Source: Allomyces arbusculus (lineage: Eukaryota > Blastocladiomycota > Blastocladiomycetes > Blastocladiales > Blastocladiaceae). Taken from it: a stretch of DNA of 64,000 bases. The translations under genes were made by a program, and so were the position numbers. The DNA is taken from positions 1 to 64,000 of the forward strand of contig JADHYV010000004.1 of the NCBI GenBank assembly GCA_027604705.1. The letters are read 5' to 3'. The notes below the pieces were generated by a model that saw only the letters and a list, made by a program, of their open reading frames with translations, ran no database searches and was not told where the DNA came from. Below are positions 47,072 through 57,741 of this stretch, one piece after another (the stretch's first letter is position 1; each line of letters opens with the position of its first letter).

Positions 47072-49792
47072 TCACCACGCGCCCGTCACATTTAGCATCC
47101 CGCCGGCGGCGACAGGCCTGCGGTCCCGTCCCGCATCTGCTGCGCGCCGAAACATATCAATTCCGCCAGGCGGGACAACGTTGGGCCAGTCGCGGACCCA
47201 GTTCACACCCGTGTGCGGATTCGACCATGCGAGATGGTCTCGCACGTACCGCCACTCGCGCGCGTCGCACACCTGGTGCGCCCAGCGTACGCGTGGCGAA
47301 GCTTCGGGATGGTCGCGGGGTGGGCGTAGTGGTGGAATCGGGCGGGCTCGAGGAATGTCCCATTTGGGCCGCGGCCGACGGTGGGCGAGCACGCGCACTG
47401 GGTGCGCCTCGGTCGTGTAGATCCAGGAACCGGTGTTGAAGTCGTTGTTTGGGTCGAAGAGGAGGTAGAGGTACTTGAGCGACTCGGCGAGGAAAAAAGA
47501 TTCCATGTGGTCGTTCTTGGAGAGCGATTCGACGTGCGCTATGGACGCGAATCCACATGGCGTTTGCGCTCTACGGTATCGCAGCAACGTGGTCAGGCTT
47601 GTCCACCTGACAAGCGATCAGACGCGGTGGAGAAGGAAGACGCACCTTTCGTAGAACCGCTTCAGCAGCTCGAACCCAAACTCCTGCAACCCAGGCTCCT
47701 TGACGGCCTGGTACAAGAAATACACTGACTCGACAAGTTCCGGGCGCAGCGGGTTATCCGAATGTCCTGTGAGCGTCCACGTCCGCACGTTGAGCAGTTC
47801 CGGCAAGAACGCAAACTGGTTGGACAGGTGTGCCATGCGCTGCACCATGATCGTGCTCTTAACGAGCTCGCCAAAACTCGCCTGGTACCCGGCCCAAAAG
47901 CACTGCAGGTTCGCAAACGTGCCACTGCCCGTGTCGCCCGTGTTCATTTCCACGGGCACGTGCCACCCGTCACGCGTGCCGTGTATCTCGATGGCGTGGT
48001 AGGCCTGCACGAACATGTCGTAGAGGTCGTTGTCGTGGAAGACGGTGAAGCCTTTCCACAGGTACTCGTAGAGCGAGTCGATAGCGCCGGCAATGCCCGA
48101 AGTCTGATGAGTGCGATGAATGCATGTGAGCTTGTTGCGTGAGCACCAGCGGTCGCGCACAACAACGATCACACGTACCGTCGCCGTCCACATGCCCGAC
48201 TGCGAGTCGACGTGGTTCCCGAGCAAGTCGAGGTAACTGCGCCGGTTCCACACTTCTACGAGCGCGCGCTTGGCCGCATTCTACCCGCCCATCTTTCGCG
48301 TCAGTCCATCTCGCTCGGCACCGCCATTGCGTTTCCGCGTGCGCGCCCGACCTTGTCCCACGTACATAGTACCGTGGATCCCTCGTCAAGTGCGACAAGG
48401 TGCCCATCTCCAGCAACAACGACCCGGCACAGGCCGTGCACACAATGGGCGTTTCGGCAGGCGGTACACCATACCGCAGGTTCACGGTCCCGTACGGAAT
48501 GCCCGTTCGCGTGTTGAAGGCCGGCAGGAACCGGTTGCCGAGATCGCGTGCGAGCGGGAGAAGCTCGCCGCGGTAGTTGGGCAGTTTTTCGGTGGCGATG
48601 AGGTGCGACGAAACGAGGCCGCTGGAGGGGAGCGTGGGCGAGTGAGAAGAAAGGCAAGGTGAAAACTGGGTGGAGAAGGCAGGTGCGTACCCGAGAATGC
48701 GAATGTTGGTCTCAAAGAGCGACACGTTCACGTTGAGATCGAAGTTGGGCAAGACCGTCGTGATGAGCTGGATGGTCTTTGCAAACGGCTCCATAAGGCC
48801 CATCATCTACTCGAGCGGGTCGAAAACCACAGTCAGGACCCGCCGCAGGTCACCAAGAAGCGCGCGACGGCTCATACAGCAAGCGTGTCAGCCGAGTCAA
48901 TCAGCGTCAAGTAATATCTGCGCAAATTCGAGCCAATTCAAGGTCAGGGGCAGCACTGCAGACACGACCGCGAGTGCAAAATCACGCACTCGCCCTGCGA
49001 CTTGCGCCCCGTGCACGTCAAGGCCGCGAGGTCGTCGTGCGGGAACCCGTGGCGCAAGTACCCGTTCCAGCCTTTGCGGAACATGGATCGTACGAGGGTC
49101 CTGTGGATTTACAGGGGTGAAAAAACGGCTGGTCAAAATCATGCACTTGAGAACACCCCGCGTCGTGAACACACAGACACGTACTGCACGGCGGTGCGGT
49201 TGAGCGCACGCGTCTTCGGGTCTCGGTACGGCGCCTCGTCGAGGTTGGGTTGGTTCGGCGTCCACGCGAGGTCGTGCGCGAAAGCGGACAACGGAATCGT
49301 GGCCATTGCAGGGTCGACGTGCACGAGCACGGCCGGATCCCCTGGCGGCGCAGTATCGAGCGAAATGGACGCCGTGGGAGCCAAACTTGATGGTGGTTGT
49401 GGTGGATCATGGGTTTGCGCGTCCACAATCCGGCTCTTGACGTTGTTGTGCCGTGCGAGTCGCACGTCCTCGATATCACTTGCTGCAGGGATACCAAGTG
49501 GCGGCGACCATTGTGGCAGGTCGTCGACCGTTACTGTGGTCGTATCGGCATCGGCGACTGCTGCTGCTGCTGCTGCTGCTGCAGGCACGATCGGACGTGA
49601 CGTGGCCGCGTTGACCGCTTCGTTTGAGCGCGCAGCACGGAAAACGACGTTGGTGGTCGCTTCGCGCAGCTGCGGGGTCGTGACGAGGGCCAGCGCGATG
49701 CTGAGCAGAACAATGATGGTCGCGACCCCGACGCTGGTCAGGAAGCGTGCGCGCGGCGCACTCGGCACGGTCGCGGCGGTAGCGGGTGCCAT
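47072..49792 (-). CDS. EDEM-like ER mannosidase (GH47), type II membrane protein
   Basis: Eight exons (49792-49185, 49100-about 49002, 48917-48878, 48806-48691, 48621-48366, 48280-48179, 48103-47646, 47570-47072) give about 725 residues. From the ATG at 49792 a signal-anchor helix (FLTSVGVATIIVLLSIALAL) is followed by a stem with eight Ala, then the GH47 (alpha/alpha)7 barrel: MFRKGWNGYLRHGFPHDDL, LTLIDSADTLAMMGL, NVNVSLFETNIRILGG, TACAGSLLLEMGTLSHLTR, NHVDSQSGMWTAT, and ESFFLAESLKYLYLLFD with a catalytic-site Glu. The motif pattern is that of EDEM proteins, which trim mannose from misfolded glycoproteins for ER-associated degradation. The stretch between TCTG and YYLTLID lacks the usual Gly/Asn-rich element, so the end of exon 2 is uncertain; a small exon may be missed. 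A divergent partner, the Zap1-like gene, starts 474 bases away. Confidence 0.85.
49558..49581. repeat. (CTG)8 microsatellite inside the EDEM gene
   Basis: Eight uninterrupted CTG units on the plus strand, read as GCA (Ala) codons on the minus strand, within the stem that joins the membrane anchor to the GH47 domain. Length variation here would change only a flexible spacer. Confidence 0.9.
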
Positions 49793-50265
49793 CGTCCTTG
49801 CAGGGAGCGCGCACACGGCGCGGGTATCGCAATATTATCGACCTGCTGACGGTGGTGGAGGTGCGCGCGTGCATGGCGAGCGCCCAACCTCCACTGGATG
49901 TGATCGCCGACTTCAAGCGTGGGCCGCCAACAGGCGTCGCGCGAAGCGTCCCGGGCGCAGCCGCCCAAGCCACGGCACGCCACGCCCAGCCGCTCTCAAC
50001 GGTGCATCACCTGGGTCCCTCGGACCGATCGCCGTGGAGTCGTTGAGTCGTTGACTCCGTTTTCGCTCGCGCGCCGGCCCGGCCCGCTCTCTCATCGTCG
50101 ACTCTGTCGTGCACGAACCGTCGCTGCGCGCATCACCATTGCCGCGCTCCTGCCCACCGCCGCCGCGCCGCACTTGATGCATTCCGTGCGCACAAATCGC
50201 GCGAGCTCGCCGTCGGTCCTCGTCTGCCCGCCCCCGGCCCTCGCTTCGACTCACCACGCCCCTCG
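49793..50265. other. Divergent promoter region between EDEM and Zap1-like genes
   Basis: 473 bases between two divergent start codons. It must carry both promoters. No motif I can defend was recognised, and no gene lies between. Confidence 0.45.
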
Positions 50266-52515
50266 ATGCAAGCCAACCACCAGTCTCTGCCGGCCCAGCC
50301 GCCGCAGGCGCCCCTGACCACGCCCAACCCGGCCAGCGACCAGCAGACTGCCTTTTCCTGGCCGTTCCCGGCGCCGCTGTCGGACGCTGACCTTGTGCAG
50401 CTCATGACGCCGACCTCTTTCGCGTTACCCGCCGCGCAGAACACGCTTCCGCTCGCGACGCTCGACGAATGGATGCTCCTCGCGGCCGCTGCTGCGTCGG
50501 CTGGCGACTGGAGCGCCCAGCTACCGCCACTGCCACCACTTCCGCCGCCCTCGACGCCGCACGTGCCGCTCGATGCGCCGCTGCCTCCTCCGACCACCGG
50601 CACCGCTGCGGTGCCACCACCAGTCGACGATCCGTCAACGCTGCACTTGCAGTTCTTTGGTCATTGGCCGCTACCCGCCATTGACCCGAACCAGCAGCAC
50701 CAAGTGGCTCTTCCGGGCCTCAACGACTTGAATTTCCAGTGGGCCGCGCTGCCGTTTACGCCGACGCCGACGGCTGCGGATCCGGCCGCGTTCCCAGCGC
50801 CATACGGCCTACCCGCGCTGCCGCCGCTCGTACCGCCAAATGACAGCAGCACGTTGCTCGGAACGGTCCCGGGCGCCACGCCGGTTCCCTGGCCGACTCT
50901 GGCCGCAGCGACGGCGACGCTCCCGCTCGACCTGGCCATGTCGGCACCCCCGCCGCCTGCTGCATCTAGTCTGCCCGCACTTGGCGCATCCGCTCTCGGG
51001 TCCAACCCGTGCGCCGGCCACGTGACGCGGACCACGACCACGGTGCGGACGGCCGCCGCCGGCGCAACGACATTGACCACGACCACGACAACTACCGTGA
51101 CCGTGCATCCAGGCGCCGAGGCCTGTCCGCAAGTCTCGACTGTTGGCTCCATTACGGCTGCGCCGACCACCGGCACCAGCGACCCCACTTCCTCGACTAC
51201 GTCGGAACCCCCGCGCAAGCGGCGCCGACGCAACTCGACCACCGGCTCGGCACCACCTCCCTCGTCGCGGCGCGCCGCCCGCAATACGCGCGCGCGGTCC
51301 GAGGAACCCGGTGGCGGGACCACCACCACCGCCAATTCGGCCGACACGACCGTGCCGTGTCTGTGGTTCACGTGCACGGCGCGATTCCATGACCCAGCGC
51401 TGCTCGTGCCGCACTTGACGACGGCGCACACGCTGCCGAATCATAACCGCGCGAATACGTGCAAGTGGGGTGGCACGCAGTGCTCGACGACGGGCACCGC
51501 GCCGTTTGCGTCGACTGACGATCTTGTGCGGCATGTGCTCGAGGCGCATGTGCAGGCGCTGTTCCGTGCAGCAGCGGCGGGAGCGCGCGCGAGGAGTGTT
51601 GCACAGCATACGACCGCGACCGCGGCGGCCAACGAGGATCCGGCAGGGACAGACGACGAGGACGACGAGGGTACCGCTGCCGGAGCGGCGCCCAAATCTG
51701 CCGCCAGTGCAAACGGTGCGGCCGACGCGCCGATCGACCTGCACGTCTGCCAATGGGCGGCCTGCGCCGCGCAATTCCCGACGTTTGCCGACCTGACGAT
51801 CCACGTGTCCGACACGCACGTCGGCACGAACCGCACACAGTACGTGTGCGAATGGCGCAGCTGCACGCGCAACGGCCGACCCTTCACGCAACGGCAAAAG
51901 TGCATGCGTCATTTACAGACACATACGGGCCACAAGCCCGTGCAGTGCACGACATGCGATAAGCGGTTTTCCGAGTACGGCGTGTTGGTCGGGCACATGC
52001 GCACGCATACGGGAGAGAAGCCGTTCACCTGCGATATTGACGGGTGCGACAAGCAGTTTGCCATGGTTGGCGCGCTGACGATTCATCGACGAACGCATAC
52101 GGGCGCGCGGCCGTTTGCGTGCAAGTTTGACGGGTGCGCGAAACGGTTTGCCGAGTCGTCAAATTTGACCAAGCATTTGCGCACGCATACGCGCGAGCGC
52201 CCGTTCAGGTGCCCGGAGTGCACGCAGGCGTTCTTGAGGCCGGATCACTTGTCGCGGCACTTGAAGGTGCACGGCATCAGGCCGGGCGAAGGGGTCGCGG
52301 CCGCGCCAGGAGGGGCTGGTAGTAGTGCTGGATCAACGAGTCCGACGAGCAGCACGAATGCGGATGCGGCGACGCGCGTGACGGCGCCGGGCGCGCCGGG
52401 CGCGCCGAGTCCGTTTGTCGCGTCGCTGCCGGCGCACACGCATGCAGCTGCCGCGTCGAGTAGGCGCGCACACGCGGCGCCATCATTGGGGCCCGGTGCC
52501 GATGCGGCACTGTGA
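50266..52515 (+). CDS. Zap1-like C2H2 zinc-finger transcription factor
   Basis: A single exon of 749 residues. The first 330 residues are Pro/Ala/Thr-rich with no fold visible, as expected of activation regions. A basic RKRRRR stretch may be a nuclear signal. About seven or eight C2H2 fingers follow from roughly residue 365. Two early fingers are irregular (CLWFTC.., CKWGGTQC..). Then come CQWAACAAQF and CEWRSCTRNGRPFTQRQKCM, and four canonical fingers with TGEKPF-type linkers, including KRFAESSNLTKHLRTH. The order and the phrases FTQRQK and ESSNL closely follow yeast Zap1, the zinc-sensing activator of zinc uptake, whose first fingers sense zinc. The Zap1 assignment is from memory of the family and moderate; a GLI/ZIC-like fungal regulator is the alternative. 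The C-terminal tail is Ala/Gly/Ser-rich. Confidence 0.72.
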   Translation: MQANHQSLPAQPPQAPLTTPNPASDQQTAFSWPFPAPLSDADLVQLMTPTSFALPAAQNTLPLATLDEWMLLAAAAASAGDWSAQLPPLPPLPPPSTPHVPLDAPLPPPTTGTAAVPPPVDDPSTLHLQFFGHWPLPAIDPNQQHQVALPGLNDLNFQWAALPFTPTPTAADPAAFPAPYGLPALPPLVPPNDSSTLLGTVPGATPVPWPTLAAATATLPLDLAMSAPPPPAASSLPALGASALGSNPCAGHVTRTTTTVRTAAAGATTLTTTTTTTVTVHPGAEACPQVSTVGSITAAPTTGTSDPTSSTTSEPPRKRRRRNSTTGSAPPPSSRRAARNTRARSEEPGGGTTTTANSADTTVPCLWFTCTARFHDPALLVPHLTTAHTLPNHNRANTCKWGGTQCSTTGTAPFASTDDLVRHVLEAHVQALFRAAAAGARARSVAQHTTATAAANEDPAGTDDEDDEGTAAGAAPKSAASANGAADAPIDLHVCQWAACAAQFPTFADLTIHVSDTHVGTNRTQYVCEWRSCTRNGRPFTQRQKCMRHLQTHTGHKPVQCTTCDKRFSEYGVLVGHMRTHTGEKPFTCDIDGCDKQFAMVGALTIHRRTHTGARPFACKFDGCAKRFAESSNLTKHLRTHTRERPFRCPECTQAFLRPDHLSRHLKVHGIRPGEGVAAAPGGAGSSAGSTSPTSSTNADAATRVTAPGAPGAPSPFVASLPAHTHAAAASSRRAHAAPSLGPGADAAL

Positions 52516-53262
52516 GGGCCGACTTGGGCTTTCTTTTGACTACTGCACGGTGGGAAGGGCTGTGCTTCATTTATCTTCTTTCTTTCGTCTCAAAGTATTC
52601 TATCCATACCCCTCCCACGTCTCAACAACATGTGTCGTTCTTGTTGGCGCTGTAGTTGACTGACGCTAGTCCTACGCGGTGCCCTGTCTCTTGTTTGGTG
52701 ACGCCAGTAACAGCTCATCGCGACTCAAGTCGCGCGTGCTTCACCAACGTCAACTCGCGCCAAATATACAAGCAAGAGTGGCGGGCAGAGTTGTGAAAAT
52801 CACTGCATCAAACAAGTTGATTAGCCCATGTTACACGCATCTTTTGCGCGCCTCTCACAGGCTGGAGGTGTCCTTGGCCCCGCATGACCGAGTGCCACTT
52901 GGCGCAGGCACGTTCCCTGCCAAGGCGAAAAAACCCCGCATCCGTGCCGACGCCCAATCTGGCTTCCCATCACACAAAGCGCGACGCCGACGTTGTTGCT
53001 GCGGATGACCCACGAGACGCCGGACGCCCCACAGGGGGGCAACAACACGCTCATGACCATTGTGCGCGTGCGTTGTGGCCGACCCACGCCAAAAGTCACA
53101 GCGACGGCACGGCGGGCGCCCCACGAACATAAAGGCAGCGGGGCCCCGCACCATCGCACCTGCCGCGAATTCCTCTCCACCAACCCTCCATAGACACTCG
53201 TCCGCTGCCGGCTCTGCGGACGACGTACAACCCACTCGCCTCGCCCAACAACCTTTACCAGA
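52516..53262. other. Intergenic region between the Zap1-like gene and tyrosinase
   Basis: 747 bases. The sequence just before the tyrosinase ATG is the likely promoter. No gene, RNA or repeat recognised. Confidence 0.45.
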
Positions 53263-54681
53263 ATGGCCCGCCGCTCGCCGCGTCTGACGACGTTCCTCGC
53301 CGCGGCCCTGCTCATCGTGCTGGTCGTGGCCTCGTCGGCCCAGGCGGCCCCGCAGGTCGCCGCCTTCCCCGGCAAGGACACGGCCCCGACGACGACTGCG
53401 AGTGGGACCGCGACGTCCACGCCGACGGCAGCTGACCCGAAGCCGACCAGCCCCGCGGCCACGGCGGCGCCTCCCGCGGCCACCTCGACGGCCGCGCCGG
53501 CCCCCAAGCCGACCTCGGCCCCGTCGAACAACGACAACAGCCCGCTCCCGGCGTCGGCGCTCGCCAAGCCCGTGCGCGGCAGCTGCGCGCGCCGTTGCGT
53601 GCGCAAGGAAGTGTCGGCTGCGTCGCCCGACGAGTGGTCGCGCTACGTTGCGGCCATCAAGAAGTTGAACCAAGGCCAGGGCCAGGGCACGACGCCGTAC
53701 GAATTGCTCGTCCAGGAGCACTACGACTACGCGTCGACCTCGCACGGTGTTGACGGCTTCCTCCCGTGGCACCGGTACTACCTCGCGCGGCTCGAGCAGT
53801 CGCTGCAGAAGATCGACCCGAACGTGTGCCTGCTCTACTGGGACTGGTCGCGCACGTCGCAAAACTACAAGTCGCACCCGGTCTTTTCGGGCACCTACAT
53901 GGGTTCCCCGCGGCCCGGGTGCATTCCGGACGGTCCGTTTGCCAACTGGAACACTAAGCAGTCGGGTGGCAAGTGCGTGCAGCGCGAATTCAACTCGGCG
54001 ACGCTCGCGGCGACGCAGTTTATTGCCGGTCTGATGCGCGAGTCGCCCAAGTACACGGATTTCCGCACACGGTACGAGGCGCAGTGCCACGCGGGGCCGC
54101 ACGTGGCCGTCGGTGGATCCATGGCCGTCATGACATCCCCGGCCGACCCGATCTTCTTCCTGCACCACACGTTCGTCGACAAGGCGTGGGCCGATTACAC
54201 CGACCTGATGAATGGCGGCAAGTACCCGGAACCCAACTTCGCGCCGGCGCCCTGGGGTGTTCCTGCGTCGCAGCTTGAAAAGATCCAAGACTGGTGCTAC
54301 ACGTACGACTCGAGTCCTCTGCAGGCCGAGACGAACGTGCAGAAGCCGTCGGCGATCCCGGACAAGTTTTTGGAAATGAACTTCAAGAATGTCGACCAGA
54401 AGGTGCTCGCCGCGATCAAGAACGATACGGCGTCGGTGCTTGGCGCCGTGCAGGATAAGATTGCGCGCAACGAAACGGCCGATTTGGTGATTCCCAAGCG
54501 TAACGTGACCGAGGAACTCAAGGCGATTGCCACGACCACGGCGCTGCCGAGCGCAACGGAGACGAGCTCGTCGGACGCGGCTGCGTCGTCGTCGTCGTCG
54601 GGTGCGGTCCCGGCCGCGCATGGTGATGCGTCGGTGATGGCGCTCGTTGTGGGCGCGGTCGCGGCGATGCTGGCGATGTAA
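53263..54681 (+). CDS. Secreted tyrosinase-type copper oxidase, probably GPI-anchored
   Basis: A single exon of 472 residues. A signal peptide (FLAAALLIVLVVASSAQA) is followed by a Thr/Pro/Ala-rich linker of about 75 residues, likely O-glycosylated. The tyrosinase domain has CuA ligands in QEHYDYASTSHG and FLPWHRYYLARLE, and CuB ligands in CHAGPHVAVGG and FFLHHTFVDKAWADY. After the domain come a Ser/Ala-rich segment and a hydrophobic C-terminus (VMALVVGAVAAMLAM) that looks like a GPI-anchor signal. Tyrosinases oxidise phenols to quinones for melanin or cross-linking; the layout suggests action at the cell wall. Several Cys pairs around CuA (CARRC, CLLYWDW, CIPDG) suggest disulphides. Whether it acts as a tyrosinase or only a catechol oxidase cannot be told. 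Confidence 0.9.
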   Translation: MARRSPRLTTFLAAALLIVLVVASSAQAAPQVAAFPGKDTAPTTTASGTATSTPTAADPKPTSPAATAAPPAATSTAAPAPKPTSAPSNNDNSPLPASALAKPVRGSCARRCVRKEVSAASPDEWSRYVAAIKKLNQGQGQGTTPYELLVQEHYDYASTSHGVDGFLPWHRYYLARLEQSLQKIDPNVCLLYWDWSRTSQNYKSHPVFSGTYMGSPRPGCIPDGPFANWNTKQSGGKCVQREFNSATLAATQFIAGLMRESPKYTDFRTRYEAQCHAGPHVAVGGSMAVMTSPADPIFFLHHTFVDKAWADYTDLMNGGKYPEPNFAPAPWGVPASQLEKIQDWCYTYDSSPLQAETNVQKPSAIPDKFLEMNFKNVDQKVLAAIKNDTASVLGAVQDKIARNETADLVIPKRNVTEELKAIATTTALPSATETSSSDAAASSSSSGAVPAAHGDASVMALVVGAVAAMLAM

Positions 54682-55861
54682 GAGCGCAGAAGGTTGGGCC
54701 GGGGCTGCTACATCATTTTTGTGGGGTCGTCGTTGATTATGTTTTGGTTGCTGTCCTTGCACATGACATGTCGATTGATTGCTTCTATAGACGCGTGCTT
54801 GCTTCATTCCACTCCGCTGCCACGTCGCTTCTGCGTGTGCGCCAAATTGTGACCATCAATAATGTGGGAGGAGGGCCCGTTTGTTATGAGGGAGGGTCTG
54901 GTTGCCAGGTGCGTAGTTACTTGGGCGGGCCACCACATGCATTCTCTTTTACCAGAATCCAAAATCTCGCCTGGCTAGTGTACATCGATGATTTTCGATT
55001 ACAGGTGGCAGCATGCGCGGTTTGGGGGTGCAAAGTATGAACGGAGTGATAAAACGTTACAAAGCGCAAATGAAAGTTTGGAAAGTATGGATTGATGCCA
55101 GGTTCTCTTTCCTCACTGGTCGAAGAGTTTGAGCATTTGTCTGCAAAGAAAGAATGTTCTCAAAGTCGCGTGCTTGTTGCATTGCAACCCCTTTCCTTTG
55201 CCGCTTGCAGCGATTTCAGCGATTCTCACGGCATGTGCGCGCCAGAACGGGAGCAGTTCTCGGCACATCTGCTTGCTTGGGAGCGCGGGTGCTGGTCGTC
55301 GGCAAGGGGACCTCCTTTGCGCGCCGCTCAAAGCACGTCCCGCCCACGAGGCCACGACCACCCCACCGCACGCACACCACATGCATCGCCTGCATCGCGA
55401 CAGCTGGCGAGCACGCCGTCGTGAATGCACCAAGTCACGAGCGCTGGCGGCGCGCCGGTGACGGTGAGCATCGTTGCCGCGATCTCGCGCTGCGGGCCGG
55501 CGGCCGACGGCCACGGCGCGACTCGTGGCGCTCGGGCTCGTCGTAGAAGACGCGCCCAGGCCGTCGCGCCGCTGCGCGACCAAGGAACGCATCGCGCCCA
55601 CCATCACCACCTCCACGATCACGAACCAGGACAAGACGAAACCGACGCGCCGCTCGTCTCTGCACCCGCTCGTTCCATGAGGCCCTGTGCCGCCCGATAC
55701 GCGTCGGATCCGACGCGTCTGCCCGCCCTTCAACCCACCGACCATCCATCGTGGCGATCCCACACGCCTTCACCACCGCCGCCAAGCGCGAACACGCGCC
55801 CGCTGCTGCTGCGGCCCCCGCGGCGCCCTCCTCGGCCAACGCGCCCGATGCGTCCGCGGCC
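54682..55861. other. Intergenic region upstream of the unrecognised Pro/Ala/Ser-rich gene
   Basis: About 1.2 kb. The first 450 bases are less GC-rich and carry no frame of note. From 55430 on, all frames are open in places because of composition. The frame of the gene at 55862 extends back to 55751 without an ATG. Confidence 0.4.
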
Positions 55862-57532
55862 ATGGCGCCCGCCGCGGCCTGGTCGCGCTTCCCGCGCTGG
55901 CGCCGCGTGCTCTCGGCCGTTACGGGCTTTGTCGCGGGCGGAGCCGTGGCCGCCGCCGCACGACGAGACGATGCCCGCCCGTTGTCGCCCGCACCAGTTA
56001 CGATCACACCGACACCGCCGTCGAGCGGGAGTGTGGGCGGTGGCGACGGCGATGAGCGCGATGTCGGGTCGACCGGGTCATCCACGGCGGGAGGAAGCAG
56101 TGAACCGCGCGAAGTTCGTACACCCGGATCGTCAAGGCGGTCGTCAACCGCAACCTCGACCGCGAGCGCGGTGGCGGCGCGCGCGCGTCACGAAGTCGAC
56201 CAAGATGGTAGGCGGTCCGCACCGAGCACAGCGCCAGGCACGCCGGCGCGCGACGCCGCCCGTCGTGCACGGTTGGGCGGCGCGCCGGTGACCACGGTGA
56301 ACCACGCCGGCGTGCTCGCTGCTGTCGCTGCTGCTGCTCCACCGACGCTCTCGACCGTCGACCGACGACCGGCCACGACCAGCGGCAACGCTGCCCGCGC
56401 GGCACCGCCACCAACTGCAGCCCCGGCTTCGCCTTCCTCGCGCGCGCGCCGCGCATCGACCGGCCGCTCGCTCGGCTTCGGCCCGCTCGCTCTCGCGCTC
56501 GCACCAACGTCCGGCACCCCGTTGCGCGCCGCTGATCTGTGCGCGCCGCCAACGGCTGGCCTGGTCCCGCTCCACGCGGCCCCACCGCCATCGCCCTCGT
56601 CGACGGGATTACCGTCGCCACCCGCGGTCCCGGACCCGCCCATCGACCCGTTTGCCGACTTGCCGATCCCTATGCCGACTCTCGCTGACGCTGCCGACCC
56701 GGATCAGGCGAGCTCTGGCGGAGAGAATGAGGTGGGGACGATGCCGCCAGCGCACTCCACGACGACGTTGCTCGTGATCACGGCCGCGCAGAGCCCAACC
56801 GCCGCCGAGTTCCCGCCCGCGACAGCGTCGCCAGCCGGCGGTGCATCGTCCGGCCCCGCATCCGACGCCGCTGGCGACGACGACGACGACGACGATGAGA
56901 CTTCCCCTGCATGGATCACGACCGGCGACTGGGCCGCCGAGCCGCGGCGCCCCTCTGCCACACCGGCCGCGCCGCGGCGCACGTCCATGTCACGCATCCA
57001 GCGACTGCTGCACTTCCACGAATCCGCTGCCGCGGCATCAGCCGTGCACCCGTCCTCTTCCTCGCGGCGGTCCTCGGGCGCGTCGACGGCGCGCAGCCCG
57101 ACGCTCGCGGCGGCCACGCAGGTCGTGGCGCGGTCGCGCAAGCAATTTCTCGATGCGGCTGCACGAACCAACCGCCCGCCACCGCCAGCGACGAGGAGGC
57201 ATCCGTCGCTGCAAGTCACGAACGCGCGGGTCGCGCCGATCCGCGCCACGTTTGAGCGCCGTGCACGCGAAGCGAGGATGGCTGCCGAAGCAGCAGCTGC
57301 GGCCGCGGCCGCCGCGGCAGCGAACCGTGCTCAGGCGGAGGAGAGTTCTGCGGCGTCATCGTCTCATGAGCCCGCTGCGACTGCCGACTTGCCCCCGCTC
57401 CCACGTCCGCGGCGTGCGTCGGCGGGTAAGGTCGCAGCACGGCCCGCGGCCGCGGCATGGGCGCGCCTCCTGGGAGCGCGACGAGGTCGGTACGTTTTGT
57501 TTGGAGCTCAGCTTCGGTGGACTGTGAGGTGA
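55862..57532 (+). CDS. Unrecognised Pro/Ala/Ser-rich protein
   Basis: A long open frame from the first ATG at 55862, about 556 residues if unspliced. Near the N-terminus a basic patch (RFPRWRR) precedes a possible membrane segment (VLSAVTGFVAGGAVAAAA). The bulk is Pro/Ala/Ser/Thr-rich and probably disordered, with acidic patches (a run of seven Asp near residue 345) and RRTS/RRSS-type basophilic kinase sites. A predicted helix near the end is rich in Ala and Arg (RATFERRAREARMAAEAAA). A consensus donor (GTACGT) lies at 57490, so the 3' end may be spliced and longer. No family recognised. Coding status rests on open-frame length and ordered composition, so it is moderate. Confidence 0.5.
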   Translation: MAPAAAWSRFPRWRRVLSAVTGFVAGGAVAAAARRDDARPLSPAPVTITPTPPSSGSVGGGDGDERDVGSTGSSTAGGSSEPREVRTPGSSRRSSTATSTASAVAARARHEVDQDGRRSAPSTAPGTPARDAARRARLGGAPVTTVNHAGVLAAVAAAAPPTLSTVDRRPATTSGNAARAAPPPTAAPASPSSRARRASTGRSLGFGPLALALAPTSGTPLRAADLCAPPTAGLVPLHAAPPPSPSSTGLPSPPAVPDPPIDPFADLPIPMPTLADAADPDQASSGGENEVGTMPPAHSTTTLLVITAAQSPTAAEFPPATASPAGGASSGPASDAAGDDDDDDDETSPAWITTGDWAAEPRRPSATPAAPRRTSMSRIQRLLHFHESAAAASAVHPSSSSRRSSGASTARSPTLAAATQVVARSRKQFLDAAARTNRPPPPATRRHPSLQVTNARVAPIRATFERRAREARMAAEAAAAAAAAAAANRAQAEESSAASSSHEPAATADLPPLPRPRRASAGKVAARPAAAAWARLLGARRGRYVLFGAQLRWTVR

Positions 57533-57741
57533 CGACGGTTGGACCCGACTTGTCGCGGCCAGCTGGCGGTGGATTTGGCATTTTCCGCGGGTTGGCGGTG
57601 GTCGTCTCCCCTTCTCGCAACGCAACAACCTTCGCAACGCGCTTGATCACTCACTCACACCTTCTCGCACACCTTCTCGCTCGCTGACGACCGCACTCGC
57701 TGCAATCCCATCGAATCCGTTTTGATTGACCAGTCGCGACC

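Noticed and set aside
55435-56085. 216-codon minus-strand frame upstream of the Pro/Ala/Ser-rich gene
   Set aside because: No domain, and it overlaps the plus-strand frame that continues much farther. Kept out as a chance frame, though neither strand is certain here.
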